A DNA stretch of 64,000 nucleotides from Notospermus geniculatus (taxonomy: Eukaryota; Nemertea; Pilidiophora; Heteronemertea; Lineidae): assembly GCA_002633025.1 (NCBI GenBank), contig NMRB01000386.1:1-64000 (forward strand), read 5' to 3'. Position 1 is the first letter of the stretch; each line of letters starts with the position of its first letter. Positions 35,851-47,193 of this stretch are shown here, one piece after another. The translations under genes and the position numbers were made by a program. The notes below the pieces were generated by a model. The model saw only the letters and a program-made list of their open reading frames with translations, did not search any database and was not told the DNA's origin.

Positions 35851-36207
35851 TGTGACCCGCTCCAGCCAAAGTAGCCACTTGACGCAACTAAGGGTTAATG
35901 GCCTTACAACACAATAGCTGAAATGTACGTCTGCAGGTTGACAAGAGTAGTGGACAGCAGTGATAATACAGCGGAACCTCTCTATTAAGGACACGTCTGG
36001 GACTGACATATGCTGTCCTTTATTGAGAGGTGTCCTGATTACAGAGGTTAAAATGAATAGAAATGATCAATTTGGGACTGAATTTTGGTGTCCTTAATAG
36101 AGAGGTGTCCTCCTGGCAGAGGTGTCCGTTAAGGGAGGTTCCACTGTAGTTGAGTAAACTGATCACCAGTGATGATCAAGCGCGGAGTCTTGTTGGAGCA
36201 GGTCACA
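35851..36207. mobile_element. MITE with TGTGACCCGCTC inverted repeats, interrupted (copy 2)
   Basis: The ends TGTGACCCGCTCCAGCCAAA and GTTGGAGCAGGTCACA match the family. Removing a nested 178-bp element and one TA leaves 177 bp, close to the 186 bp of the copy at 31068. The break is exactly in the shared CAGCAGTGAT...GTTGAGTAAAC segment. Confidence 0.85.
35969..36146. mobile_element. Pogo/Tigger-type MITE nested in another MITE
   Basis: The ends are CAGCGGAACCTCTCTATTAA and the complement of CAGTGGAACCTCCCTTAACG, about 25 bp. TA flanks both sides (35967-35968, 36147-36148). CAGTNGAACCTC termini with a TA duplication are typical of pogo/Tigger elements. Inside are several copies of GAGAGGTGTCCT. 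A truncated relative in reverse orientation is at 35284-35447. Confidence 0.87.
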
Positions 36208-37938
36208 AATTATTTTGCATCCCTGTTCCGTAGCGTGATACAAAAACCTACAAAATACAAACCAATTAGTCCTAATACATACAAAACTTCCAAATCAACA
36301 AAAAATCTTAATCAGCGTCATTCATACCTAATAAATTCATAACCTCCTAAACTGTTTATAGTCTATTTACAATGTAAACAATCAACCGAACAAAGCATAC
36401 ATTATACATCGGAAAGTAAATTGACGTCTTGGCGAGATCCACCACGATCTCAGCTACTGATATAGCTAACCGCAAGCGCTATGGATTTTTCACGAGCTAG
36501 AAGCTGGAAAATTATTTATAAGTGCGCCAAGTTAGCTCCGAGACATATCTTAGAATGTGTTTTGCACTATCTCTTTATACGTCCATATTAAACTGTCACA
36601 TTGGATTTGCTTCTAACATGTCTAAGTTGTTTTCTGTCTTGGAGCCAAAAATCTCTGACGTGACTGGCTAATTACTTTTTACTCAAATATGAATCTGAAT
36701 ATGCGTGGATTAGTGGAGGAGGCTGAACTCTCACTTCTCGGACGTCTGTCGTGCACTACACCAGCAGGTTTTACTTGGTATTGGCCCCATGACTTCTCAT
36801 CCATATGACCTTGCCGCACTTCACCACAATCACTTCGAGTTCTGACTTCCTGTAAGCGCCAGTTCCTGTTATACATTCCACCATCCCTCAAGGAGCCGAC
36901 CAATTTACCGCAAATGGCCAAAGTAAAAGGTTGCCATGGATACGGAATTACCTGGCAGATGCAAACTATCCCAGAGGGCCCAAATCAACAAGTGTGTTGG
37001 CTGCGTGAGAGTCCCATTTTACCGGCGTCTTAATGAAGTCTGTGGGCATAACATCCTATAAAATACGACACTACTTCTTCGCTGTTCCAGAATCGATTCG
37101 CAAAGACTCGTAAAATTGTTGGAGAAAAGATATTGGATGGCATTTACAGCATTTTGTTAGAGTGCAGCAAACGAAAGTCCCTGTCGCCCCTGGGGTTCCT
37201 GCTTCAATCCCTGGTCGGGCCCCAAAAGGGGGTCCCAGCACTTTTGCTGCAGGTGCATTTTCCTGGGGTCTGAGAACAACCAAATAATAGGGGGCAGTAC
37301 CCCCCCATGCCCTCCCAGATCAGTCCCTGGCCTTGGACGAGACTGCTCCAGGATTTCTCGGTGTTCAGGCCCTAGAAAGAATTTGTCAAAAACCCAACTG
37401 ATGTGGTGTTGGCAAAATGATGCTTCGCAATTTTTGTGCAACTACATGTAACCCTGTGCCATGTTCCTGCTCAGTGAAGCCTTTCAAATTTAACCACATG
37501 ACATTGCAAGTGGATATTTTTTGACGATTTTTTCCCAAATCTGAGTTTTTCCTCCCCATATCCACGAGTCCTCATTATGGATTTGGCATATGCGGTAAAT
37601 CTCGTTAGATTTTCATATGATCTCCTGCACGATAGCATTGATAGCATCGCCGTTCTGACAGAACTCAACGGCAGCCTGTCAATTGCAATCATGGCTGTCA
37701 ATTTCACCGATATGCCGCAAATCAGGTATTTCTATACATGGTGCTGCTCCTGGCAGCTTTTGCTGATGGTGGCAATGATTGCGTCGTTGGCAACGACGAC
37801 GGGAAATCTCAACTGTCATACCGATATTCGGTTTTGATTCATCAGGGACGGATAATCATCAGGTTGATGATGGGAGTTTTTGATCTCCCGATTATTGTAA
37901 TGCACACACCGCAAAACATGTCGATATGAATATAAAGG
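36208..37938. other. Intron 1 stretch, possible decayed hAT element
   Basis: Near 37160-37330 the sequence has GC-rich blocks (GCCCCAAAAGGGGGTCCCAG; minus strand CAGGGACTGATCTGGGAGGG) that resemble hAT-type termini, but the two ends do not pair convincingly. No gene seen. Confidence 0.35.
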
Positions 37939-38253
37939 TGACCTTCAGTCCAAATATTTGACCTTGACTACATTTCATTGTCATTCAGTAATAAATGACC
38001 TTGACATGAATTGACCTTCAGTCCAATTATTTGACCTTTACTCTTCATTCATTGGCAATTAGTAATGAATGACCTTCACAAGAAAAGTGACCTTGACCTT
38101 ATTCTACATATCCTTCAATCGTGACCTTGACATCACCACGGTATCCAGGTGCTTGACCTTGATCTTAGCCTGGGTATCCTTAGACTGTGACCTTGACATT
38201 ATCTTGGGAGCATGACCTTGACCTTAAGCTGGGTCCTGGGAGGGTGACCTTGA
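37939..38253 (-). repeat. Array of TGACCTTGA (TCAAGGTCA) motifs, about 33-bp spacing
   Basis: Eight exact TGACCTTGA copies start at 37959, 37996, 38088, 38122, 38154, 38188, 38213 and 38245. TGACCTTCA is at 37939, 38012 and 38070, and TGACCTTTA at 38032. Spacing in the second half is 25-34 bp, so this is a degenerate minisatellite. On the minus strand each unit is TCAAGGTCA, the extended half-site bound by monomeric nuclear receptors (ERR and NR5A/FTZ-F1 types). The array can be explained by repeat expansion alone; a regulatory role is possible but unproven. Confidence 0.8.
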
Positions 38254-38560
38254 AACTAAGCGAGACTTTTCTGAAGCTCCTTTTGCTCAGGCTGCCTTGG
38301 TTGATAAAGAACCCAGTTTTGCCTGGGAAACTTTGCTCTATTGGAAATTCTATGTTCGTGGTAAGCTGCACGTGTTTTTCTGGAAGAAAGTCTTATTCCT
38401 GACAAGACCATCCCCTTGTCAATTTCTTATCTGCGAGACAGGAACCTTCTTGTTCCGCCATATCTTCTGTTTATTTCCTAATGAAGAGTCGCATACCTCG
38501 GGAGATAAACTGCACCTAAACATTGTCACAGATAGCAACTGGCTGATAATGGACCTTTGA

Positions 38561-38885
38561 TGGGGATGGGGGAATTTAGATGCAGATGTTTTCTGTGCTG
38601 AGTGATGCTGAAAGCTACAATACCTGTATTGCCAGTTGATGGGGCGCAGTTCAAAAAAGCGCCGGTGCAGGTGGTGGTGGTGGTGGTGGGGTAGGGGGGC
38701 ATAAAAAAGTCAGTACAGAATTTGATGGGGGATCGGGAATTCGGATGCAGATGGTGTCTGAGTGCTGTGAGAGATGCTGAGTGCTACTATACATGTATTA
38801 ATTTGCCAGTTGTTGGGGTGCAATTCAAAAAGCCGTCAGTGCACACGGTGGTGGGGGGGGGGGATAAAAAAGTCAGTGCAGAATT
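38561..38885. repeat. Tandem duplication of about 160 bp with GGT and poly-G tracts
   Basis: Two units, about 38561-38724 and 38725-38885, share GATGCAGATG..TCTG, GTATTGCCAGTTGATGGGGC-like sequence, TCAAAAAAGC and AAAAAAGTCAGTGCAGAATT. Unit 1 has a (GGT)n run at about 38670-38690 and unit 2 a run of about 10 G at about 38855-38865. Confidence 0.75.
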
Positions 38886-41125
38886 CTCTTATCCTATTTC
38901 GTGATGCAGAATATATTTGTTTGGAATTAAATATCGGAAGTCAAGTCAATTTCAATATCTAAAGGCAACATTTAAACGTTCAACTGAAACCATACACAGA
39001 TTTCAATAGAACACCCATATCACCGTAATTGAAATTCTTCCTCATCGTTTCATATCTATAGGAAGAGACTCTTGAAGCTGTATCTGGAGAACTTGAGAGT
39101 ATTCCCTTGGTAGATATTGCTGTCATTCTCCAATGCTGTAGTTGCTGTGAATATTGAAGTAGAGAGAAGGGAAAGGTTGCTCCAGTTCTGGAGAGTGTCA
39201 CATCTTTGCACCGATTTCTAATGTCGATCATGGTGTATATAACAGTATATTATTCTCCAATAAAAGGCTGGCGATGTCTGTTTTGACACAATTTCTGTCC
39301 CATTATGACGAACGTAATTGAATTCATTGGAAAATTAAAAGGATTTTTATAGCTTTATGTTTGCCCCGGGCTGCGGCGGCCCATCCCCCAGGGTCCCAGG
39401 CTAAATACCTTCCCATGCAGCAAAACAACTCCATCTGAACTAATGATTACTTAGCATGCTACCATGTAGATCGATGTTTGTGTATGGTGTGTCTAGTTAA
39501 CATGAAACAGACATGGAAAAACTGAAGTGCGCCATGTGCTTTACATGTAAAGTACATGAATAAAAATACATGTAAAAAAGCAGACATTTTTTTGGTGCCC
39601 AAAACGTCCAACTCGCAGTTTTTACAAAAAAACATCCCAATGATGGGCGTAGGTTAGTTCTTGTCAAAGAGCAAAATGCTGTTTTTTAATGGATTTTCAA
39701 TAGTCATCATTGGTAGAACTTCGCAGCTCATCGACTTTCAATTCTGTTTAAAATTTGATGGGTCTCTATACAAATAAATTCCATCGATATTCTCGCTCAT
39801 TTGTTATGCAGTTGTTGTCTCTTTTGTCGAGACTATTATCTTCGGTTGCCGGAATCCAGATTTAACTTTTCTGAGTTTTTTTATTGAAATAAACGTTTCG
39901 CGTTATTGGAATTTTATTGGAAATAGATAAATCTGATGAATGTAACTTTAATTGTTGCGTTTTATGTTTTAATTTTTTTACGTTTTCACGTTTTTTCCTG
40001 ACGTGTCTCAATGTTTCAAAACTTGTCAGTTGATCTCATTCTTAATGATGAATCATTCGAATTTGAAGAAATCCTCAACATACCCTTCCCAGAATTCATT
40101 ACTGTACGTGTGTTCTGTCTCGCAAATATTCGATCCCAACTTTTTCTCGTTATGCAAGGTTGTACAGTTTCAACTCGAGATGGTTTGAAAATCATGCACG
40201 AAATGTGCAGTTTTACATTGAAACATGTACAGTATGCTCGGTGTAGCTAGCCTGGAAGGGATCTGCCATTTCTTGATTGAGACTTGCATAAAATCGAGTT
40301 TAAAATTGCGCATACCTTCGGCTAAAAAATATTAAAAATCAGTGTTTTCACTCTGTGCCTGCAGGCGAGCGAAAAAGTCTGCGTCAGCCTTCTCAATTGT
40401 TTGCATTGCCGTGGTAACCGTTAGTTACAGACCCGGAGTGTTTGGTTAAAACGTCGGTTTGATGGCTTGTCAGTTTGGAGCAGTGACAAGACTCATTTGC
40501 AGCAACTCTCGCCCCGGGCAAACAGGATGTTAACTTTTCCCCGGCGTAAAAAGTGCATTCCGTCACATATTGAGCTGCGATCAGACCTGGCGGGCACGAT
40601 GTAGTGGGATCTACCATATATTCCCTGTGGCAAAACGGCGTAATGTTGGTATATCCTCAATCCAATTTGCATACAAGGGCAATCAGATGGCCACTGTGCT
40701 GTGCAGTCCTCCAAAGCGGAAGTCAGGTACCGTACTGCCTAAGAAAATCAATAAATTCTAACCCCCCTGTGGAGAGTAAGTGCCAATCTCCAATACACCT
40801 CAGTTCAGTTCTCATAACATCTGAAATGTTGGAACATAACCTCGCCACTGGAGAGTCGCAATCACGCAAGTCACTTGTCATTAGTCTCAATATTTTCCGC
40901 AGCAAAAAAGTCGCCGTTTGGTCCTTGAGCATTGCATTATGGGTAGCAGCTTCTGGCGTTGGGAAGTCATCAAGGGTGCTTCCCGTTCAACCTCAATTAC
41001 GGAAGCAAATAGAGTTCAGATGGAAAAATAACGTCATCTGCAACTAAAAATTACTCTGGATGGATAAAAATACAGTTGTTTCAGCGTATCAGAACTTCAA
41101 ATCTGTGGCATTGCATTTCTTCTGG
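38886..41125. other. Intron 1 stretch, nothing recognised
   Basis: No element with two ends is visible. GCCCCGGGCTGCGGCGGCCC with CCCCCAGGGTCCCAGG at about 39363-39400 is an isolated GC-rich block, perhaps one end of a hAT-type remnant. Short ORFs lack domains. Confidence 0.4.
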
Positions 41126-41762
41126 GGAGGTTGTCAGAGTGGCATAGTGCAAACAACATTGTCTGTCATCACTGAGGCTATTGGTTTGAATCCCGTCAAC
41201 GGCACTTTTCACAAAATTGTGAGATCTCTGCACGCAGCATTTTCTTTGGGCTTTTGCAGTTTCTGATAGCTCCCAAGTTGGTAATTTTGAAAAAATCGAA
41301 CAAAAAAGTTTTTATATAGAAAAAAGTTGTCTACAACTTACAATCTAGAAGAAATGTCATCAAACACTTTTTCACAATCGTAATATTTTTTGCACATTAC
41401 TTGCACTTTTAGGGAAATAACCACAAAAAAACACGGCACCGCAGGGAATTGTGGTCATTGGAGACGAGAGCGACACGCAAAAAAGTCCAAAGAACTTGGA
41501 TGGCTGCACATTGTGGCGGCTATCTTCCTCTCCCATCAAATGAATTGGATAATATCGCTTACAAACATGTTTGATGATACACAAAACGTTAGCTTGATGT
41601 TTTTGTGGTTGGCGGACACGTTTTTTGAGCAACAAGCAATTTCTTCTGAAGATGATAATTCGGCTATACATGTATTTTCAGTGAAATCCATCCTTTTGTG
41701 ATAGAGAGGGCGACGGTGCTAAATTTTTCAGAGCTCTGGTTTCCTCATACCCAAATGTTGTC
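41126..41762 (+). mobile_element. tRNA-headed SINE split by about 490 bp (copy 4)
   Basis: The head lies at 41126-41207 (GGTTGTCAGAGTGGCATAGT, box B GGTTTGAATCCC). The core resumes at 41696-41762 (TTGTGATAGAGAGGGCGACG, TCTGGTTTCCTCATAC). In other copies these parts are about 20-30 bases apart, so roughly 490 bp has been inserted. The insert has no clear inverted repeats or recognisable domain and its type is unknown. A 53-bp tandem array begins just downstream. Confidence 0.65.
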
Positions 41763-41772
41763 ATGACATGAC

Positions 41773-41931
41773 GGGTGATGACAATTAGTAGAAGAGCCCA
41801 AATGTGATTCTGGACCAGTAAATGAGGGGTGTTGACAATTTGTAAAACTTAGTTTTGGACCAGTAAATGAGGGGTGATGACAATTAGTGGAAGAGCCCGA
41901 ACTTGATTCTGGACCAGCAAATGGGGGGGGG
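41773..41931. repeat. Tandem repeat, three units of about 45-53 bp
   Basis: Each unit has GGGTGATGACAATTAGTAGA, GAGCCC and TTCTGGACCAGTAAATGA; the middle unit is shortened. The array starts immediately after the SINE core at 41696-41762 and ends in a G run with a single N at 41934. Confidence 0.75.
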
Positions 41932-42287
41932 GGNGATAATCGATGTCGGATGTAGCCACCTAAGCGACAGCATTCTCTGGATTGATTGGCTAATATTTGT
42001 ATGGAGATTGAAAAGACAATAACGCGACGTGCAGAATTTTAAAAGAAGATTCGATCGACGCTTCGTATTCCTTAATTTGATTAGATTTCTTTTATTTTCG
42101 GAGTTGATTTGCCGAAGTAATTTATTTGATTAAATCCACTCTCGCAAACAAGAGCTTAGAGAATTCAGATGAGCAATGTTCTGTACGGGATAAAAACTAC
42201 CTACATGTAGCTGTCTCTAATAATGGAACAAATTGTGTAGAACAATTCCACCAACTGAAGTCGGGTACTGACTGTTACTTTGGTCTA

Positions 42288-42425
42288 AAGCTGCGTTTAC
42301 CAGACATCCGGAATGCGGTGTAGGGATGCGGAATCCCCGAACAATATGTTGTATACGAAAATGCATTGCATTTTCCGTGTTCCACAATCCGCAATCCACA
42401 TTCCGCGTGTCAGCTAAACGTAGCT
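42288..42425. mobile_element. MITE with AAGCTGCGTTTA inverted repeats
   Basis: The left arm is AAGCTGCGTTTACCAGACAT then CCGGAATGCGG. The right arm, CCACATTCCGCGTGTCAGCT then AAACGTAGCTT, is its imperfect reverse complement over about 31 bp. The core holds further GGAATCC/GGATTGCGG-type pairs. The target duplication (perhaps TA or TTAA) is not clear. Confidence 0.72.
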
Positions 42426-43989
42426 TAATTTTGTCAAAATTGTTGAATCGGTGAATAAAGGATTTAAGCCGCAGGAAAGAGATTTTTAAAATTGTATGAA
42501 AAATTAATTAGGAACATTGGGCGTTATTGCATATTCCTAATTGTTCTGATAAACCCACTCATATCACAATTACCGCTGTAAATTTGTATCCATTTCACAT
42601 TATTTGTTTGAACACTAGCAAAAAATACCCCATTGAATCTACCAGTTGTCTTTTCAATTGAAAATGAGTCCCATACAATTCCTGTGTTGATTTCCTTTAC
42701 CGACCATTGTCAATTTCAAATTGCCAGTATTTACATAAAACATTAAAAACTCAAAAAAATTTATGTATGAAATTCTAGCATGTTTAATTGCACCACATTC
42801 TTTTATTTGATTATTTTATTTGTGATGAGGGAAAAGAATTTCTAAAAATTTACATTATTTATTTGGGCTGAGATTGGTGTACAATAGATGTATATTCCGA
42901 TAAAACTATAGAAAAAGAATGCTTAGAATTATGGTATGCGAAATTTCTAACTCAATAATGGTTTAATAGTTAGGGTACATCTACAAGTATAAAGAGGTGC
43001 ATACCAGAAAAGTTAATATTTAAATATCATTTCCGAAAAAATGACTTCAAAGCAACAATAAGTTGTGTTGAAACTTTTCTGTTTGCGTTTCATGTCAACT
43101 AGAGCAGAAGCCATGTACAGATCATGTGCAGGTTCTTCTGTTAAGACCAGTCACCTTTGTTATTTTCATTTTCAACGCCCTCTGTAACTTGTGACACTTC
43201 TGTCTCGTGTTAAAGTGACGAGCATTCATGTGTATTTTACACAGTGCAATGCAAATAATCTTCGTCTTAGTCAAGATGAAACGGAGTGAACATGGAAATA
43301 GCATTAGCTTTTAACAAATTAATCACATAGTCTATTGTTTGCCAACAACTCCAAAATAACCCTCTCAACTCCAATTATCAGGAAATAAAAGGAAAATAAA
43401 ATGCAACGCAATGAAGTGACTCTTCCCCCTGGCCAATCGGAGTGTATTAGACAACGGTTCAGGTTTATTACCGGTTTATGGATCCGGTTGATTTCACTGA
43501 TCTATGGTCCATACAGTCCGGTGCAATTATAAGCAATTTCCCATCCATAAACTAGGATTTTATGGCATATTTATCTGAACATAAGTACAGGGTAATATGT
43601 CTGCAGGATAAGGTGGATGTTGTTGTGCTGTGGAGAGCGGAAAATGCCAGATTGCGGACCTGCTTTCGTTTGATTGAAGCCGACAATGATGCAGTGGGGG
43701 CCCAATGGGATGGTGTTGTGAAACCTGTTGATGCTGTTGTTGACAAACTTCTACAGAATTGCCAAATTGTGCCATCTTTCTGAAGATGGTAACCTCCTGT
43801 GTGGTAGAAAGGCCTTAGTGCAGACGAATGGCGTGTTTACAAACTGATAATTCCTTTCAATGTAAACAAGGCCCTGTGAATCAATCACAACTTGGTTTGG
43901 TTGGTATTGCTGTTTATCAGTGTTTAGACATTTGCAAGATGCCTTGCAAATGGTTCCTTGGAAACAAGTTGGCTTCGGTCTCTTCCTTG
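42426..43989. other. Intron 1 stretch, very AT-rich, no element recognised
   Basis: The part 42480-43080 is markedly AT-rich. No gene or repeat seen. Confidence 0.4.
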
Positions 43990-44099
43990 CATCTTCCCAC
44001 AGCAGGGCTTTGGTCTCGTTCATCTTCATACACTCACACACAAAGTTCGTGTGAGTGTATGAAGAGGAGCGAGGTAAAAGCCCCTGCTGTGGGAGGATG
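43990..44099. mobile_element. hAT-type hairpin MITE (copy 2, most complete)
   Basis: The element is 110 bp and almost entirely one inverted repeat: CATCTTCCCACAGCAGGGCT, then TCTTCATACACTCACACA, against GTGTGAGTGTATGAAGAGGA and CCCCTGCTGTGGGAGGATG. The flanks CTTCCTTG (43982-43989) and CTTCCTTA (44100-44107) match at 7 of 8 bases, again an 8-bp duplication. Confidence 0.87.
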
Positions 44100-44649
44100 C
44101 TTCCTTACGACTTAGAGACCTTCTGTTTTGTTCTTCCTTATTAATCATGTTTAAAATATCCAACAGCATTTTGATTCTGTTCCTCTTCTGCTACCAAAAA
44201 CAGTGTTGAAAAAGTGTTGAACACCAAGATGGTTTCACTTCAAACTTGCACTTCCTTCTAAAACTTTCAGCACTAAAACTGACAACAGTTATTAAACTCA
44301 CTCAATCCAATTGAATTTTACACCTAAAATACTTTAAATTTTCCACTCAGTTTCGTTCTAAATGTGGAATCAAAGAACCGGAATAACACGGAATTGAATC
44401 TTAATTGTATCCGTATCAAAACAGATTGGTTACCAGGTCTACCGGGATTGCTTACACCAACTTGTTGATCATCGTGGTTTCCTTTGCTACCTGTTGATGC
44501 TGAAACAAGGATTGGTATGAAGTCTGCCCCGAGGCAGAGGTAACGGGTGCGTTGGATGGATTCGAATGTTTTGACGAATGCTTTTCATTTATGATCGACT
44601 TTCTGTGTGTTCCAATCCGGTGCATCTACCAACTTAGCCACCACACAGT

Positions 44650-44880
44650 TTGTCTGCAGATGCTTCATTGGTTGTGCGACTGACGGCACAAAAATCACCA
44701 CAAGTGGCAACTACAAGCAATTTTCAGGGTGAGAAATCAAACTGGTTTGATTCTTGGCAACTTGTGATTACCACAGAATTTCCGTGGTGAGTGGTCATTG
44801 CCAGCCACCGCACACTTGGCCATTTTTGTGGCGTCCACAAAAATTGCCTAGTGTGAGCAACAAAAGTGGTGGATGGCATC
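44650..44880. repeat. Cluster of stem-loop sequences, probable old inverted-repeat element
   Basis: A hairpin at 44811-44855 has arms CACACTTGGCCATTTTTGTG and CACAAAAATTGCCTAGTGTG with two mismatches. An outer pair, GCCAGCCACC and GGTGGATGGC, encloses it. Further left a perfect AATCAAAC-TG-GTTTGATT palindrome is enclosed by CACAAGTGGCAAC and TTGGCAACTTGTG. The arrangement suggests one foldback element, but no outer boundary is defined. Confidence 0.5.
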
Positions 44881-46639
44881 ATATAATGAGAACCCAGGAA
44901 AGGCCAGTTTTGTTCAATGACATGTTTTTCAAAGCAATTTAGACAGAGGCGTCACATTTGAAAATATTTCAAATCGTCCCCATGAATCGAAAAAGGCCAA
45001 CAGGTGCATTATTTCAAAAACACCCCATCATTATGTCGAGACTGAGGTGTAAAGCCATTGAAACCCAGTCACTCAAAAGATCTGATCAACTTTGGCTGAC
45101 CAGCCTGAACGGTGAATGAACGGGACACAAGGTTCTCATGGTATCAAAGGCCTGTCATAAACATATTGTCGTGGTGACTTCAAAAGGTTAACCTGTGTGC
45201 CGTTGCGATGGCCTTGCACGATATGCACACATTGTCATTATGGTAATTTTCTTGTGCGAAGCCAGTATCCAGTTTATGTGGGGCGGTAGCATCGTGAGCT
45301 GCTGTTCACTTGATCTCTCTCAAAACAACTTATTATCCACAATTTTATTGGAAGGCAATGAACTTCCCCATTCTTCTATTTCACTTCTGGGATCTCTATA
45401 GAAAGTGCCCGGGGAAGACCCCGGTTGGGATCCAAAATTTGCAAAATTCGGAGACAATTTTATGTTATCTATCCCCATTCTTATAATCATAAATTGTCAA
45501 ATTCATACCTGTTCTTCTTGGTCCCTTGAACTCTGGCACCGAGGTGGTCACGTATTCCCCAGACAACACCTGTCATATTTAAGAGCCTCATTGACTGTTC
45601 AGTTGTGTGAAATTAAAATCAGGGGGTCAATGGGATATGGAGGCATCCCTCATTCAGGGACCTTATCACACCTTAATGCAGATCCCGCCAGTCCATGGTG
45701 TTTGCAGACAAAGGCCCACGGGTCCATAGTTCTTCCAGTCAAAGGATCCACGCTATTGCAAAACAATGGAATTTTATGAAGAGGTCTCATTTGACAATAC
45801 GCCAATAAAATGTCTTTCATATTGCCTCTCCTTGAGCACCGTATATTATTAAAGCGGTATCGCATTATTAACATAGTTGGATCTCAATCGATATTTTGAT
45901 ATTGTGATATTGTACGGAGGTTCTTGGTGAAATAAGAATAGGTTTTGTCCGAGAAGGATGTCCGTCCACATCTGATTTACTCCGTTGTAAAGGCGTTCGC
46001 AAAATGACAGTTGAGGAATATCGGTCTGATGTGTGAATAATGATACCGGACAAAGGATTCCCGTTGAAGGTCTCGGTGGAAGGTCTGAGCTGTCATGTTC
46101 TGAGAGTAAAGCAAGGTTCTGAATTTCGATATGATGCGTTGGGCTCAGTTTGAATGGATTCTGACACTATGGGTGCCAAATTTTCGATAATGTTGATTGT
46201 ACTGTGGGCCCGGATATGACGGGATAAGGCTTGTCCATTTTGTCGTCCTCTTCTGTTGTGGAAATTTGAGGGGGCTTTAAAACGGACTTGTCTTGTCATT
46301 CTGTTCTGAAAGTATTAAAGTATGCCAAAATTTCAATGACGCCATCTCGATGATCATTCACCTTTTATGAAATGTGACTTGTGCTTTTTGCAATACGAAT
46401 TATTTCCCTGTTCCTCGTTTGCTGCTCATACCGTCACTCCTTCAAAACAAACAAAAAACTCCCCAGGGTGACAAGAAAATAATTGCATAACCCTGAATCC
46501 TGCAGCAACTGACAACTTCTTCAATTCCATCTCCATAATTTCTTTTCTGACTCACGGAAATGCGGGCCGTTACATTCCCAAAAGAATTTCAAAATTCGCA
46601 AACAAAAACCTGTTGACAGAAGAAAATCCCCGTCGGCCG

Positions 46640-47000
46640 GCATCGAACTCTCCTGTGCATATTAATGTCTCCTTGATCTTTATGAATCAGCGCCCGAGGG
46701 CTACAATTCCCCGTCCCTAGGGTCTTTAGGGTTCCATCATGCCTGCGCCAATTTACGTCCCTTCGTCACTCGTTATCATAACGCGATTAAAATGCGGTTA
46801 ATTACCGCTGAGGATTAATTATACGCTGTGAGTGTGTGTTACGTGATTGCGTCCAGTTGCAAAGACAAACGGAGGGATGTTTCGGGTTAGTCAGGCAGTC
46901 CTGATGGAATTGGCAAAGTTATGTAATCACTGGATTACTGTCTGGTGCATTACGGTCTGCAGCCAATCATCATCATCACCTACAGACCAATTATTTGGCG
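46640..47000. promoter_or_regulatory. Motif-rich segment, candidate intronic enhancer
   Basis: Visible motifs are TGCATATTAATG (POU-like), CCTTGATCTTTATG (TCF/LEF-like), GCGGTTAATTACCGC and GGATTAATTATACGC (homeodomain-type, the first a perfect palindrome), and CCAATTATTTGGCG. Density is above the neighbouring DNA by eye, but base composition can produce this and no conservation data are available. Confidence 0.25.
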
Positions 47001-47156
47001 TTACATAGTCCAGTAATTCAATATTCAAATTCTTGTACTTAGAGATGTTTCGTGCCTGAAGGTTGTTGAATCTTGCCAATGTTTTTGTCACTTAATCAGG
47101 GTAATTTGCAGTCTTACATAATATCTTGATTTAGTATTCATTTGATACATGAGTTT

Positions 47157-47193
47157 GGTCTGCAGATGACATAATATTGTTCATCTGCAGACC
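47157..47193. repeat. Perfect 13-bp stem-loop with paired E-boxes
   Basis: GGTCTGCAGATGA and TCATCTGCAGACC are exact complements around an 11-base loop. Each arm holds CAGATG/CATCTG (an E-box) and a PstI-type CTGCAG. It may be a small element footprint or a symmetrical binding site. Confidence 0.7.

Noticed and set aside
37157-37330. Complete hAT element
   Set aside because: GC-rich blocks resemble hAT ends but the two sides do not form a convincing inverted repeat or target duplication.
37939-38253. CRISPR-like array
   Set aside because: The repeats are only 9 bp, the spacing is irregular and the context is an animal intron; no cas genes.
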